Assembly: GCA_009801085.1 (NCBI GenBank)
Contig: VNWV01000003.1
Location: 1,550,001 to 1,614,000, forward strand
Reading direction: 5' to 3'
Source: Lasiodiplodia sp. COLG20
Taxonomy: Eukaryota > Ascomycota > Dothideomycetes > Botryosphaeriales > Botryosphaeriaceae
DNA: 64,000 bases
Numbering within the stretch: the stretch's first letter is position 1; every line of letters starts with the position of its first letter. The notes under the pieces are model-generated. The model did not search any database. It saw nothing but the letters and a program-made list of their open reading frames with translations, and had not been told where the DNA came from. The translations under genes were made by a program, and so were the position numbers. Below are positions 34,601 through 45,893 of this stretch, one piece after another.

Positions 34601-35619
34601 AGAAGGACGACCAGCAAAGCTCCAATCAGCAAGAAACGGACAACATGATCTCTCCAAACCCGATCATTGTCAACAACTCTGGCATCCAGGGCGTATTTGA
34701 CATTCAGCGTGTGGTCATAACCTTCCACGAAGAAGAGAAGCTTTGGGACCAAGTGGCAAGGGCCGTCAGCCCGAAGCAAAGGATCACGGGCTGGTGTAGC
34801 ATCAGCACCGGCTTCGCCCGAGTCATGGTTAGCTTCTCGTGCGAGAAGCATATCCTAGAGAAGCAGCTCAAGATTGCCCAAGTGATCCAGAGGAAGGTAG
34901 TCGAAGAGCCTATCAAGGCAGCCGACGGATTGTTCACCCAGTTTGTCAAGGGCTCCATGCACCTGGATGGGGAGCACGAGGAGAAAGAAAAGCACACTGC
35001 CCACCACACCGAAGCTGAGCGGAAGGTCAGCCGCATGATCGCCTTCATCCAGGAGGAGTCGCTGGAGGCCATCGCTGGCGAGTGGGTGCTGGCGCGCTTC
35101 TCGGACGTCAAGGGGGCGAATTGGTTCCTATGCTCGCTCGAGCTCGGCTCGACGCATAATTTCTACGGCCACCGCATCTCGACGGACCGCATCGACTTCA
35201 GCGACGCCATCCCCGAGCCCGGTCTCATTAACGTCTGGGTGGCCTACATGAACCGCAAGAAACGCAAGCTGTGCTACATCCTCCGCGACTACCTCAAAAG
35301 CAGGACCATGTGCTCGGCCAAGGACCTCATCTTTAGTCACGGAGAGGATGAAGAAAGCGACCACCCCACAGCCGACAAGTCGCTGGGCCATCTCGTCGAC
35401 CTGGGCGTCACGGCGGTGCAGAACGCGGCGCAGCTGACCACGCTGAGCTTGCGCGAGATCTTTTACGATTTGAGGGCGGACATCTTGGACAAGCAGTTGA
35501 CCGCTGCCGTCTTGAAGTATACTCCGAAGGACCTCCAGCCGGCCGTGGAAAACTTGAATGCGGATCAGGATTTCCTCCCTGCGACATTCAAGTCCGGTAG
35601 GGAAGTCCACATGTTTTAG
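31631..35619 (+). CDS. Large HET-like protein with coiled-coil insertion
   Basis: The CDS is join(31631..33100,33157..35619), 1,310 aa; the start is the ATG of MDLVDGF because the frame above it opens with TTG. The HET core is recognisable but split: QYCILSHSWKGSEVDLPF at about residues 99-116, then, after some 220 charged residues with strong heptad-like Lys/Glu/Ala/Leu content (about 117-330), YLWNDTCCINKTDQGELVDS at 336 and WYSNAEFCLVHLD. STRGWTLQELVLSKTTFYV follows, the third HET motif. The region after about residue 560 has RAYSLMGLLGVRFP, as in HET proteins, then a long C-terminal part with a basic, Ser-rich segment near KRVKTEDGTPASP that resembles a nuclear signal. The 56-nt intron is phase 0. 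Function is inferred only from the domain. Confidence 0.83.
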
Positions 35620-36373
35620 AAAGCAATGATTTATGTAGATTCGGCATAGCTTTAGTGTAGTACAAAAAGTAAAATACCATTCTTGGCAGTTCAGGATGTG
35701 TTGATGAATGCGATGTGAGAATTGAGAAAACCTGGGCAGAACACGGGAGCCCCAAAAGCTCCAGGTCTCTATTCACATCTCTTTAAGACATTTTGCTGCT
35801 TAAGAGACATGAGTGGGCTAGGACGGAAACAGTTTGAAAGTAGGGCGCGGACTAGACGAATGGGGTAAATGATGAATTCGTGGGGCGGGCGATACGCGTA
35901 TTAATTAGTGGAGATCAGTACTAAAGCTTTCCCCAGATAGGGCTGATTAGCAGCTTACATACATCTGAGCTACAATGCAGGGGGTTGAGGTGTCTGTAGT
36001 CGATGCGGGGCAGGATTCAGGTAGAAAGTGGGGATGACAAGGCTGCACAACGGACGAATCATGAGGTATGGACACTTCAATGGAGACTGCTGTTTACTGG
36101 GTTGTGTACGGATGGCCGGCTGCCAAGGGAGAATTGCCAAGTAATCGATAAGCATCCACCCAATGAGCTTTGCTATGCGCCTGCCAAAGAGCGTGATGGA
36201 TTGGCGCAGGTCAGCTCAATCCAGGCTCAGGCACAGTCGCACGTGTTGAGTTGAGCTGAGGCTTCTAGTCATAAGGAATCCTTTCTGCAGGTCGTGCAGA
36301 ATTAAATATTTCTGGGTTTCCATCTCTGTCTTGTGCGTCGTCTTTCCGCCCTTTTATCAATCCCCGGCCGACC
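35620..36373. other. Intergenic, no gene recognised
   Basis: 754 bp separating the HET-like gene from the membrane-protein gene, both on the plus strand. Confidence 0.5.
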
Positions 36374-37317
36374 ATGTCAGTGAATATAGGGCCCTTGACA
36401 ACCCTTTTCACCCCGGCTGCGCCCGAATGCATCTCTTCTTTGTGTTTCAAAGCAGAGTCAGGTCTAACCGGGATCAATTTGGGCCTGCCCGGTACATCGC
36501 AATCCACGTGCTTACCGACGAGTTACGACTGGTCACCTTCTAGCTACTACTCTCCCGCCATCTGCCCATCAGGACACAGTGACGCCTGCAGGGAAACCGC
36601 AACAATTGACAATGTCGAGGTGACGATAGCTACATGTTGTCCCACGTATGTAAATACCCTCACGGATGTGATTTGCCCGTTATTACCCTTTTTTCTTTTT
36701 TGAAGAAAACAATGGTGCCCATCGCTCACACACCTTTCTCCAGCTCCTGGGGTTGTCGTCAGACTCGCGCTTCAGACCAGAAGCTCGCGTGCACGTCGAG
36801 CTTTGCAGCAACAACGACCACGGAGATCAGCAGCTATGAAATAGGCTCGTCGGGCTCGTCGATCAAGACGGCCGCCATCACCACGGTAATCAGCGCCGGT
36901 GAAATTGCCTACGCCTACGGCATCATCGTGCGCCGCGCTTCCGACGACCCGACCTGGCCGACCAGGGACAACGCCGCCGCCAGCACTTCAGGGAATACAG
37001 GAACCGCTACTAGCACCAGCACAACATCCTCTGCTGCGGCTGCCAGTGACGAAGACTCATCATCGTCCGGCCTTAGTACCGGTGCTAAAGCCGGAATTGG
37101 CGTTGGAGCTTCGATTGGCGGTCTCCTCATTCTTGCTGCTTGTGCTGGAGGTTTCTTGATGCTGCGCAGAAGAAGACGACGCCGCGCTCATCCGACTGCA
37201 CAGCTGGGTGTGGATGAAACACCTCGGGAACTCCATGCAGAATCAGTTCAAGAATTACCAGCAGGGGATAGGGAAGGCTGGAAAAGGGAAAGGGCCACAG
37301 AGTTGTCAAGTACATAG
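36374..37317 (+). CDS. Single-pass cell-surface protein, fungal Cys-rich stalk family
   Basis: The CDS is join(36374..36645,36744..37317), 281 aa. The extracellular part has the repeated fungal pattern PLTTLFTPAAPEC, TCLPTSYDW, YYSPAICPSGHSDAC, ATCCPT, then across the 98-nt intron SWGCRQ, LACTSSF and EIAYAYGIIVRRASDDP. A Ser/Thr/Ala-rich stalk follows (about 165-205), then one membrane helix (GIGVGASIGGLLILAACAGGFLML) and a stop-transfer run of about seven Arg, then a cytosolic tail. There is no obvious cleaved N-terminal signal in this model; a signal-anchor or another start is possible. Proteins of this design act as wall-stress sensors or are uncharacterised. Confidence 0.78.
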
Positions 37318-38365
37318 CAAAGGTGTTGGCGTTATCACGGGCTTCCGCTCCGACCTATACCGTTGAAGTATGAACCGAAAGAATTGATTGAGAGCCCGTC
37401 TAGTAATGGATAGTATTCTGGCTAAGAAAAAGATTCAGTATGATTGCTGGTGCGATTAGTAGCTGCAGGCAAAGCCTTGATTGATAATAAGTCTTGTATT
37501 GGATGCTAGACGGTGTGTGAGACGGTTGCAAGTCTTGTATGTTGTTCCACCAAGATTACCAATGGTAGAAGTTGTGCAAGAGAAGCGAAGCTCACACGTA
37601 CCGGTTCCGTTCATGATACCTTGGTGGCGAGACAAACGGGATTTCCCGTTGCTTGTGGCACCGCAAACCATGTGTATGTTTACGCGGCAGTCACGCTGCA
37701 TCGACTGTTGTCTCGGCAAGGTGAGACTTATCGAATGATGATTTTTTCGTGCAAGTCATGCTCAGGAGTGCCAATTCTGTGAGGTCGGGAAGGTGCCAGA
37801 AATGAATCCCAAGGCCAAGGGTCATGACCCGAAGTTGTCGGATGTAGATCAGCGTCTTGTACTTTCTTTTGGAACGTCAATGCGAAGGTTCGTACAGACG
37901 ATAATATATAAACTAAATTCAGGTACACTGACGTTACCAAACGCGTGCCGAGGCTTGACAGATTGAGCACTTGCCGAATAGCGGCAAAACACAAATGCGG
38001 TGCTTGCAGAGGTGCAGGAATACGTCATATCCGCATATATGCCTCTTCGCGTGGTCCGATGAATCGAAAACGCCACGATTGCACAGCGCGGTTTGTAGCA
38101 CGAGCTTGATTACTCCCGAAAACATCCCAGGGCAGCGGATGTACGTACTTTCCCGCCGTGCATGCATGCATGTGTGAAACCCCGCTCCTCCGGACTTTGT
38201 AAGCCACAGCCGTGCCTGCAGGCCAAGCTCATTCATACGAATCCACATCTTCTAGCTGCACGCTCCCGAAACCCGTACCGACCATTTTATACCATTCGCA
38301 CTCACCACGCGCTCTGACACGCACGCGCACGCTCCACCAGCCCGACGATCAACACGACGGCCATC
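37318..38365. other. Intergenic, chitinase promoter
   Basis: 1.05 kb without a recognised gene. TTTTATACC at about 38285, 80 bp before the chitinase ATG, may serve as its TATA element. Confidence 0.45.
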
Positions 38366-39636
38366 ATGACACCAGCCATCGCGCCTTCCGACTGCTCTAT
38401 CCCAGCACCGATGGGGCCCGTGCCAGCGGAGCAACGTCCGTTCGTACATGGCGCCTACTACCCCAGCTGGAAGATCTACAGGAAACAGCCACCGTCGTGC
38501 ATGGACCTGGACATCATCACCCACGTGTACTACGCATTCATACGGTACGCAACTCCAAACACCAAAAAAAAAAAAAAAAGCCCACCCACCATAAGGCCCC
38601 CTCAATAACAAAACCCAGCGTAAGAGAAGACGGCACCATCTACGTAAGCCCCCCTCCCCCCACACCACCACACCCCCCCACTTACACTCCCCAGCACCTC
38701 GACGAAAAGGCCGACCTCCACTACCCCATACCCCTCCCCGACCACCACACCCACGGCTGCCTCCCCGCCCTCACCCACCTCCGCGCCACGACTTACCCAC
38801 ACCTCAAACTCCTCCTCTCCCTCGGCGGCGGCAGCGGCTCCACCCCCTTCCCCGCCCTCGCCTCTTCTCCCGCCGCGCGCACCACCCTCGCCACCTCCCT
38901 CGCGCGCTTCGTCGCCGCCCACGCCTTCGACGGCGTCGACCTCGACTGGGAGCACCCGGCGTCCGCCGCCGACGGCCAGCACTTCCTTGCCCTCCTGCAG
39001 GCCCTCCGCGCCGCGCTGCCGGCGCCGCGGTACGTCCTCACTGCGGCGCTGCCCGCCGGCGAGTGGTGTCTGCGGAACATTCCGCTGGCGCGCGTCGCGG
39101 AGGTGTTGGACTACATCAATCTGATGGCGTACGACTTTGCCGGACCGTGGACGGCGGGGCGCGCGGGGCATCATGCGCGGCTGTACGCTGGGAAGGAGCC
39201 GTACGATGCGTATGCGGCGCGGTCGGGGCACGCGGCGGTCGAGTACGTGTTGGCTCAGGGCGTGCCGGCGCGGAAGGTGGTGCTGGGGGTGCCGGTGTAC
39301 GGGCGGTCGTTTTTGGGGGTGCGGGGGCCGGGTGAGAGGTTCGAGGGGTGTGGTGGGGAGGCCGGGGGTGTTGTCGAGTATAGGGATTTGCCGAGGGAGG
39401 GGGCGGAGGAGGAGGTGGTTGATGAGGAGGTTTGGGGGGCGAGTTGTTGGGTGGATGGTGGAGAGGAGGGCAAGGCGGAGGAGTGGGTGAGTTATGATTC
39501 CCCGACGACGGTGCGGGAGAAAGCGAGGTATGTGAGGGAGAGGGGGTTGGGGGGACTGTTTTATTGGACTGGGGTCGCGGATAAGAAGGGGGAGGGGAGC
39601 TTGCTCCGGGCTGGCTATGAGGGGCTGTATGGTTGA
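38366..39636 (+). CDS. GH18 chitinase, intracellular type
   Basis: The CDS is join(38366..38544,38619..38643,38695..39636), 381 aa. It cleaves beta-1,4-GlcNAc polymers by substrate-assisted catalysis. The TIM barrel shows FVHGAYYPSWKIY, DIITHVYYAFIR, LLLSLGGGSGSTPF at about 108-121, and the catalytic FDGVDLDWEHP, with the acid Glu at about 154; YINLMAYDFAGPW, VVLGVPVYGRSF and GGLFYWTGVADK follow. No signal peptide is seen, so a cytosolic or autolytic enzyme is likely. Exon 2 is only 25 nt. Intron 2 is 51 nt, a multiple of three without a stop, so retention would insert 17 Pro-rich residues. Intron 1 contains a run of 16 A. It is convergent with the nucleotide-sugar dehydrogenase, 138 bp away. 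Confidence 0.92.
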
Positions 39637-39774
39637 ATAGACTTCACTTTGCTATATCTAAGCCACGGAAGATTTTGCATTCCTCTGAACTAGATATACT
39701 CAGGAATTGCAAGATTATTTGTACGTAGAAGACATAAAAATATTCCAAAGGAGACCGAGTCTATCTATCCACCA

Positions 39775-41321
39775 TCATGCACAGCACCACTTCACCACCC
39801 CTTCCTCCAACTGCTCCAACACCCGAAAGTCCAACCCGTGCTGCCTTATCGCCACGACGATCAAATCGAACCCGCTCAACCCCTCAACATTCCACTCCCT
39901 CTCGACATCCAGCCTCGGCGCGAACGGCACCTGCTCCTCGCCGACCAGCGGATCCGCAAACACGACGTCGACATCCCACTCCTGCAACAAATGCTTCATC
40001 AGCGCTATCCCAGGACTGCAACTCAACACCTTCTGCCCCGGCTTAAACCCCACCCCAACCACCAACACCCTCGGCCACCTCTTCCCCCTCCCTTCCCCCT
40101 CCACCCCGTCCACCCCCCTCCTCATCCGCGCACACACCTCCCTCATCGCCCGATCCCCCACCTCGCCCGGCCTCCGCCACATCTTCTCCGCCGCCTGCTC
40201 GAGCAGCGGGAACGCGCAGCTCTGCAGCAGGTAGTACGGATTGACCGGGATGCAGTGGCCGCCGACGCCGAGCGACGGCGTGTACGCGGCGTAGCCGAAC
40301 GGCTTGGTGGCGGCGGCGCGCGCCACCTCGAAGGCGTCGATGCCCAGCGCCGCGCACGCGTCGGCCATCTCGTTCGCGTACGCGATGTTGACCATCCGCT
40401 GGCAGTTCTCGTACAGCTTGGTCATCTCGGCGACCTCGGGCGACGAGACGGGCACCACGTGCGCGAAGACGCGGGCGTAGAGGGCGTGGATGGAGGACAG
40501 CGAGTGCGGGGTTATGTCGTCGAGGCCTGAGATGAGTTTGGGGATGGTCGAGACCGGGGGGTCGGTGCGGCCGGGGTCGACGCGCTGTGGGAGGTGAAGG
40601 AGGTTAGTGATTGGTGTGGGGTTGAAGGGGGATGGTGGGTGGTCGTCGGGTAGAGTGGTGGTGGGGGATGTGGGAGCGAAAGGAAGGAACCGAGTGACGG
40701 CAGGAAAAAAAAAAAAAAAAAACATACCTCAGGACTCATCCCAGCCTTGAGATTGCGCGACCTCATCAGGTTCCCCAGCAGCTTTCGTGTCATGCCCACG
40801 CCGACCGAGCTCTCAACAACAACCGTCGCGCCGGGTCGCGCATACGTCCCCACGGTCGTCAATGCCGCGCGCACGAACGACGTGTCGATCTCGCGCTTGT
40901 TCTCGGGCCGCAGCGTCGTCGGCACTGCGACGAGGAAGTGCGTGGCGCGCGCCAGGGACGCCGGGTCGGCCGTCAGCGTGACAGAGGGGTACGCCGCCAT
41001 CTCGTCCACCAAGCTCTCCAACCGCGCCTTCGACACATCGTACGCCAGCACGCTGAACTTGGCCGCGAACGTCGTGACTAGGTGCAGGCCGACGTAGCCC
41101 ACGCCGATGACGGCGACGAGCGGCGGCTCGGAGGTGGAGACGGGTGTGAGTGGCTCGAGCTCAGAGGCCGAGTGGAAGAACTCCTCGTTCACTGACTCCG
41201 GCGGCGGCGTGTCGGCGTTGGAGGGCCCCAGAGAGCTCCACACGCCGACTGAGTCTTGCATGCGGTCACATGGAGCCGGCGGAGCTACGCTTGCGGGTGG
41301 AGTGGGGATTTCGGGGAGCAT
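39775..41321 (-). CDS. Nucleotide-sugar dehydrogenase, UDP-N-acetylhexosamine type
   Basis: The CDS is complement(join(39775..40584,40728..41321)), 467 aa. It should oxidise C6 of a UDP-sugar to a uronic acid with two NAD+. The Rossmann domain begins at about residue 68 with LVAVIGVGYVGLHLV; THFLVAVPTTLRP and GATVVVESSVGVGMTRKLL follow. After the 143-nt intron come NLKAGMSPE joined to RVDPGR, then the central helix domain with AEMTKLYENCQRMVNIAYANEMA, and the catalytic loop GVGGHCIPVNPYYLL. That loop, with GGHCIP, is typical of UDP-ManNAc/UDP-GlcNAc dehydrogenases (WecC/TviB-like), whereas UDP-glucose dehydrogenases have a GGSCFPKD type. Residues 1-65 are an extra Pro/Ser-rich tail. The intron has 18 T just after the donor. 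Substrate is inferred from the motif. Confidence 0.9.
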
Positions 41322-43661
41322 ATTTACAAGTGTTCAGGGGAGAAGTGAAGCGGGAAAACGATCGTGTCAGGGTAAAAATGGAAAGGAATAGAGGCGTGCA
41401 GAGACACACCGCACAGATAGAAATGCAGCGAGAGACGCAAATCAGACACTTCCTCACCACTTTCCCGGCGCTGGGCTCAGACCTTTTAAACCATGTCTGG
41501 GGCCACGTTTGGTAGCTGGAACAACCTGTCTTGGACTCCTGGGCTGCGCCGAGAGCTGCGTGCCCATATCCAATGCATCCTCCCACGTCGACGACGCTTG
41601 CATCAGCTACCACACCCCTCACGCTCCGAGCCCGCGCGTTCCCGTCTTCCGGAGATGGGGGCAAGTGACAGTGAGCCCGCTAGAGCCGATTGCATACGAT
41701 CCAGCCGTCGGGTTGGGCCTTCCTTCCCTCCTCCTTCTCTCGCGGAAGAAATATTGGAAAAGCTGGGCTGAGCCGCAGGTAGCTGAGCCTGCCTGGACCC
41801 GTGCAGCGGGCTCCTGCTGCTGCTGGATGGATGACACCGAAACGGGACGGCATGGGATGAGGAGCAGTCCAGGCACAATGATGCAAAGCTTCCAGCCGAT
41901 GATCGCGTCAGTCACGGCTGGGCGGAACCCGTCACCTTTTAGTGAGTAGCGCCATCTGAGAGACCTGCATATAGCAAGCAGCACGCGGCCTGAAGGGTCT
42001 CGTAGGGCGTGCACGATGGGTGCAGCCAAGAAGAGCCAGGCCCCACAGCGGGTTGCGTAGAGGCGGAGAAAAGTCAGAAGAGAAAGAGAAAGAAACGTCG
42101 TCGGCGGAAGGCTGGTAGTTTCTGCAGCTAAGAAAAGCGGAGCTAGAGCCCGGGGAGGACGTGTATACGAACGGAAAAGACAGTCAAGGGGCGGGAGGGC
42201 GGTGGTTGGCGGGGAAAAGGCTTGGCTCGAGATGCTTGTGTCTCGGTTAAGCTCCCCTTCGCGGTCGGCGGGGTGCATGTCTACGAAAACTCGCAACCCC
42301 CGTCAGCCAGGCGGCAGCTCGCCTGCAGCCAAGCCTCGCCAAGTCACCTGAAACCTGTTGCCTTTCCCGCCCGCGTGGCTAGCTCGGTAGGCGGGAAAAG
42401 GACGCAGAGAGGCGAACACACACCCAGGGGCCACCCTCGTAACAAGGCAACACGGCATCTGCGTCTCCGCGCCCTTCCGCAACGCTGGGATTTTCTGCAA
42501 TGGGATCTCGCGTCCGGTGTCGGCTGCCTGCTCATTAATTTCATCAGAGAGAAAGGGTTCACGCGCCATCGACAAGGCTGAATGGAAATCCCCCGGCGAG
42601 CCTCAGCAGATCCGGCATATTGCGCCGCCGTTAAGACACCCTTGCCCCCGTCTCCGCACGCGGACAATTCGTGCACGCGCCAGCGCGGGAAAAATTTAAG
42701 GCGTATAGAGATCCCGAGCGAATCTATATTATACAAATTCCGCCTAAGTCAGCTGGCCAGTCAGCGTGCGCCCTCAGTGCAGCCCCTGGCCCTGGCAGAG
42801 GGATCGGCGGACCGAAGGATTGCTGCCGTGTGCCATTGGGGACTACGGGCGGGTAATCGACCGGACTTAACGCTGCCGGCGGGGTGGCCATTTCGTATTG
42901 TTTGGAGTGCCAGCGGGGTGGACCTCTCGTATTGTTGTACGCATCCACCGGTGGGGGGGCTGACGATCGATACGCCAGGAAAAGCCTCTCAGATGCAACG
43001 AAAATGTGGGCGAATATGTATGTGTGATGCTTTGCATCCTCCAGCCTGCACGAGAATACCCAACTGTGCGTGCCCCATTCGCCCCACGACGCGTGCTCTG
43101 CCAAGTCATTGGGCAGAGGAAAAAAACAAATTTTCACAAGCCATTGTTTTCGCTCGGGTACGGGGGAGGGAAACAGATGCACCCGTTGGATCGGAGTTGA
43201 GCCGCCGCCCGAGCGATGACGATCACTGCCGCAGAACCGTCTCCGCAGATTCCTCTTTAGGGACACCTGCAGCAAGGCCCCCCAGTCACCCCCAGCGACA
43301 CTTCTGCTCGTCTACCGAGTTTTTAATATCCCCGGCAAAAATCGAAGCAGCCAGCCGCCCGGGGGAACGCACCGACCCTTAGCTTATAGAGCTGACGACA
43401 CGTCTGCGAAGCGGTGAGCAAGAATCACCTCATTTTCTTCAGCGATGAGGACCGACTATTTGGAAGAAAGTGATGAATGTTGAGGCTGCAGCATGCCAGG
43501 ATGAGGTTTCTCCTCCCAGCGCTACGAATTAAGATATTATCCAATCATCCGCGCCCGTGCTTCCAACAATCTAGCCATCCGCGTACACGTGGAACCAAAC
43601 TAGTAGAAAAGACGTGACCATTGCACGCAGCAATGCAATGTATGTAACTCGGCACCCTAGT
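41322..43661. other. Long intergenic region, no gene recognised
   Basis: 2.3 kb upstream of the dehydrogenase and downstream of the chitin deacetylase. Two sizeable frames (41619-42296 minus, 42582-43382 plus) have no domain, odd composition and no supporting context. TTTTAAACC at about 41485 (minus strand) may be a TATA-like element for the dehydrogenase. Confidence 0.45.
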
Positions 43662-45088
43662 CTACAACAGGGCAAACGCGACGTTGACGAGGCTAACGGT
43701 GAGACCGAGCCTCTTCCCGAGAGCAATTAGGCCAGAACTTCCGCTTTCGGCAGTAGCAGACGCCGACGCAGATGCAGCAGTGCTTTCAGCCGCTACGGAC
43801 GCGGCTCCAGCTCTAGCGACGACCAGGTTCTTGGATGATGCGGAGTCCGCCCTCTTGGCCGAGGCCGTCGAGATTGCGTTGCCTGTCGCGGGGTCGCGGT
43901 ACCAATTGCCCTTGGGGTCCCCAAGGCAATCGCCGACCGTCTTGAAGGTATATCCCTGCGCCTTACCCTCGTCAATGATGAATTGGGTTAGGTTCGTCAC
44001 CGTCTGCGGGTGGATGTCGTGATTGCCGACGATGAAGCTGGACGTGGCGGGATCCCCGCCGGCCAGGGCGTTGGAGAAAATATCCTTGGAGTTCTGGATC
44101 GTGTCCGGGGTCAGGTTGGCATAATCCAGGGTGTCGACGTTGAACTTGATCTATGCACCGGCTGATCAGGAATATTGCTACCGATTTAGATTGAATATTG
44201 AAAACTTACTATGTGGTAGCCAAGCGTCTCGAGGTCGTCGACGCAGCCGGCCGTCCTGAGACAGGTGTTGTACGGCGGGCGCATGTAGGTGGGGAAGTAG
44301 CCGAGCACGTTCCTGAAGGCCATCTCGTTCTTGACCATCTGATCGAAGCGCTGGGCGCTGGTGATGTCGTTCAGATTCTGGTGGCTCCAGGTGTGACTGG
44401 CGATCTGGTGGCCCTCGTCACGCATGCGCAGCAGGATGTCAGGCCAGGCGGTGCTCTCATTGTCGATCCCCCCCTTGTCGAGGTTGACGGACGTGATGAA
44501 GAATGTGGCTGGCACGCCATTGTCGTTGAGGATGTCCAGCAACTCGGACGTATAGATGTACGGGCCGTCGTCGTACGTGATTGCGATGGTACCTGGCTCG
44601 CTGCACTGGGTGACACCGCCGCCGCCCCACAGCACGCTGCCAAATTCGGGTCTCGGGACCGAGGTTGTGTTCTCCCCGGATGGCACAGCGTTCGCATCGC
44701 AGGCCGGCCCATATTCAAACTGGCAGGCCGGAGCGTCGCAGAAGTCGCGGCCGGTGCCGCAAAGGCCCTGCAGAGAGCGCTGATTAGCCGGTGGCTTTCA
44801 TTTGGGTATATTGAGACGGACAGCAGCAGAACAGCAGAGGCCGGCGCCACAGGAGGCATTTCCGGCGGTCGGCCCGCAGCTGTCGCCCGCGTTCTGGCGA
44901 CGATCGAGCCCGAGGTCGATTGGTGGAGAAGCAGCGGCAAGGTCTTTCGCCGCGAGCGGGAACCTTGTACCTGACACAAGGCTACCTGCATGGCCAAGCT
45001 CCGCGGCATTTGGGCCAGCCTCAGCCCGACCGGCGGCAAGCAGGGTCAGCTGGAGCGCAATTGAGGTGGCGAGGCCAATGGACAGCAT
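43662..45088 (-). CDS. Chitin deacetylase with chitin-binding module (CBM18-CE4)
   Basis: The CDS is complement(join(43662..44150,44210..44767,44822..45088)), 437 aa. It removes acetyl groups from chitin to give chitosan at the cell surface. Residues 1-24 are a signal peptide; a Kex2-like Arg-Arg lies at about 63-64. A hevein-type module follows (CGPTAG, SCGAGLCCSAA then GLCGTGRDFC across intron 1, APACQ). The CE4 domain shows AITYDDGPY at about 151-159 (catalytic base and metal Asp), SHTWSHQNL at 213 (metal His pair) and TYMRPPYN. The tail from about residue 380 is Ala/Ser-rich and ends hydrophobic, consistent with a GPI anchor. Intron 1 uses a less common GTCCGT donor but is the only one that preserves CBM18 cysteine spacing; intron 2 is 59 nt. 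It shares a promoter region with the chitin synthase. Confidence 0.92.
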
Positions 45089-45893
45089 GGTGGAAGCAAA
45101 CAACGAGACGAGACGAGTGTGGAGAGTGAGGGCGATTTGATACGGCCATGGCGAAATGTATATGTCTTCCTACGCGTATTCGACTACGTATATCCGAACG
45201 CCTGACTCCCAAGTGAAGGGCGCGGCTGAGGCTTCGGCGGTGGACCTGGCGCGGATGCAATATGCATCTGTCAATAGTGCGCAGACCCCTGTGCTGCACG
45301 TCATATGAGGAGATCGCTAGCAGCCAGCACGCAAAGCGCCAGGGACGGGAAATTCTGAACCTTGGACGAAAGGAGAGGCGGGGTCAGCTGCGGATTAGTC
45401 CGACAAGAATAGCAGCGCGTGCTGTGCAGTTTCTCCGGCAGGGATCAATCGGCGCCGGAGAGAAGCTCGCCAAGCCGGTCGGCTGCTAACGTGGTGCAAC
45501 GAACGTGGCTGGACGGCTCCCGACGCGCCCCAACGGCTACCAACTGCTGTTCTTGGCATGCAGCTGCAGCTGCCACCTGCCCCAAGCCACCTCTTCGCGA
45601 TGCTGTCTCGGCGCATGATCGTGCCCTTTCCGCGACCCGTCAGCTCAGCTCCGAGCAGTGCTGTCAGAAGGCACCAATGCAGCGGTGGCTGGATGCACAC
45701 TGAGTCCTGGCCATGAAGCTCCTTCGCCCCTCCACCCACTTCCGGCTGCCAGAGCCCACCTGGTCTCCTTGGCCAAAAAAGTTTTGACCCTATAAAATTC
45801 TGGCGGCGGCGGACTGTCCTTGAACTGCTCCTCTTGGGACACCGGGTCTTCATCTCGTCGACCAAGCACCTGCTGGTCATTCAATCGTTGCCA
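45089..45893. promoter_or_regulatory. Divergent promoter region, chitin deacetylase / chitin synthase
   Basis: These 805 bp lie between the start codons of the deacetylase (minus) and the synthase (plus), so shared regulatory sites are plausible. No gene is recognised within it. Confidence 0.55.
45791..45798 (+). promoter_or_regulatory. TATA box of the chitin synthase gene
   Basis: TATAAAAT lies 103 bp upstream of the ATG at 45894, a good distance for a fungal core promoter. Confidence 0.55.

Noticed and set aside
22660..36373. Transposon relics in the AT-rich accessory block
   Set aside because: No transposase, reverse transcriptase, terminal inverted repeats or LTRs were recognised.
41619..42296. 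225-codon minus-strand frame between the dehydrogenase and deacetylase genes
   Set aside because: No recognisable domain, low-complexity composition, overlapping frames on the other strand.
42582..43382. 266-codon plus-strand frame
   Set aside because: Starts within GC-rich noncoding sequence; no domain or conserved motif.
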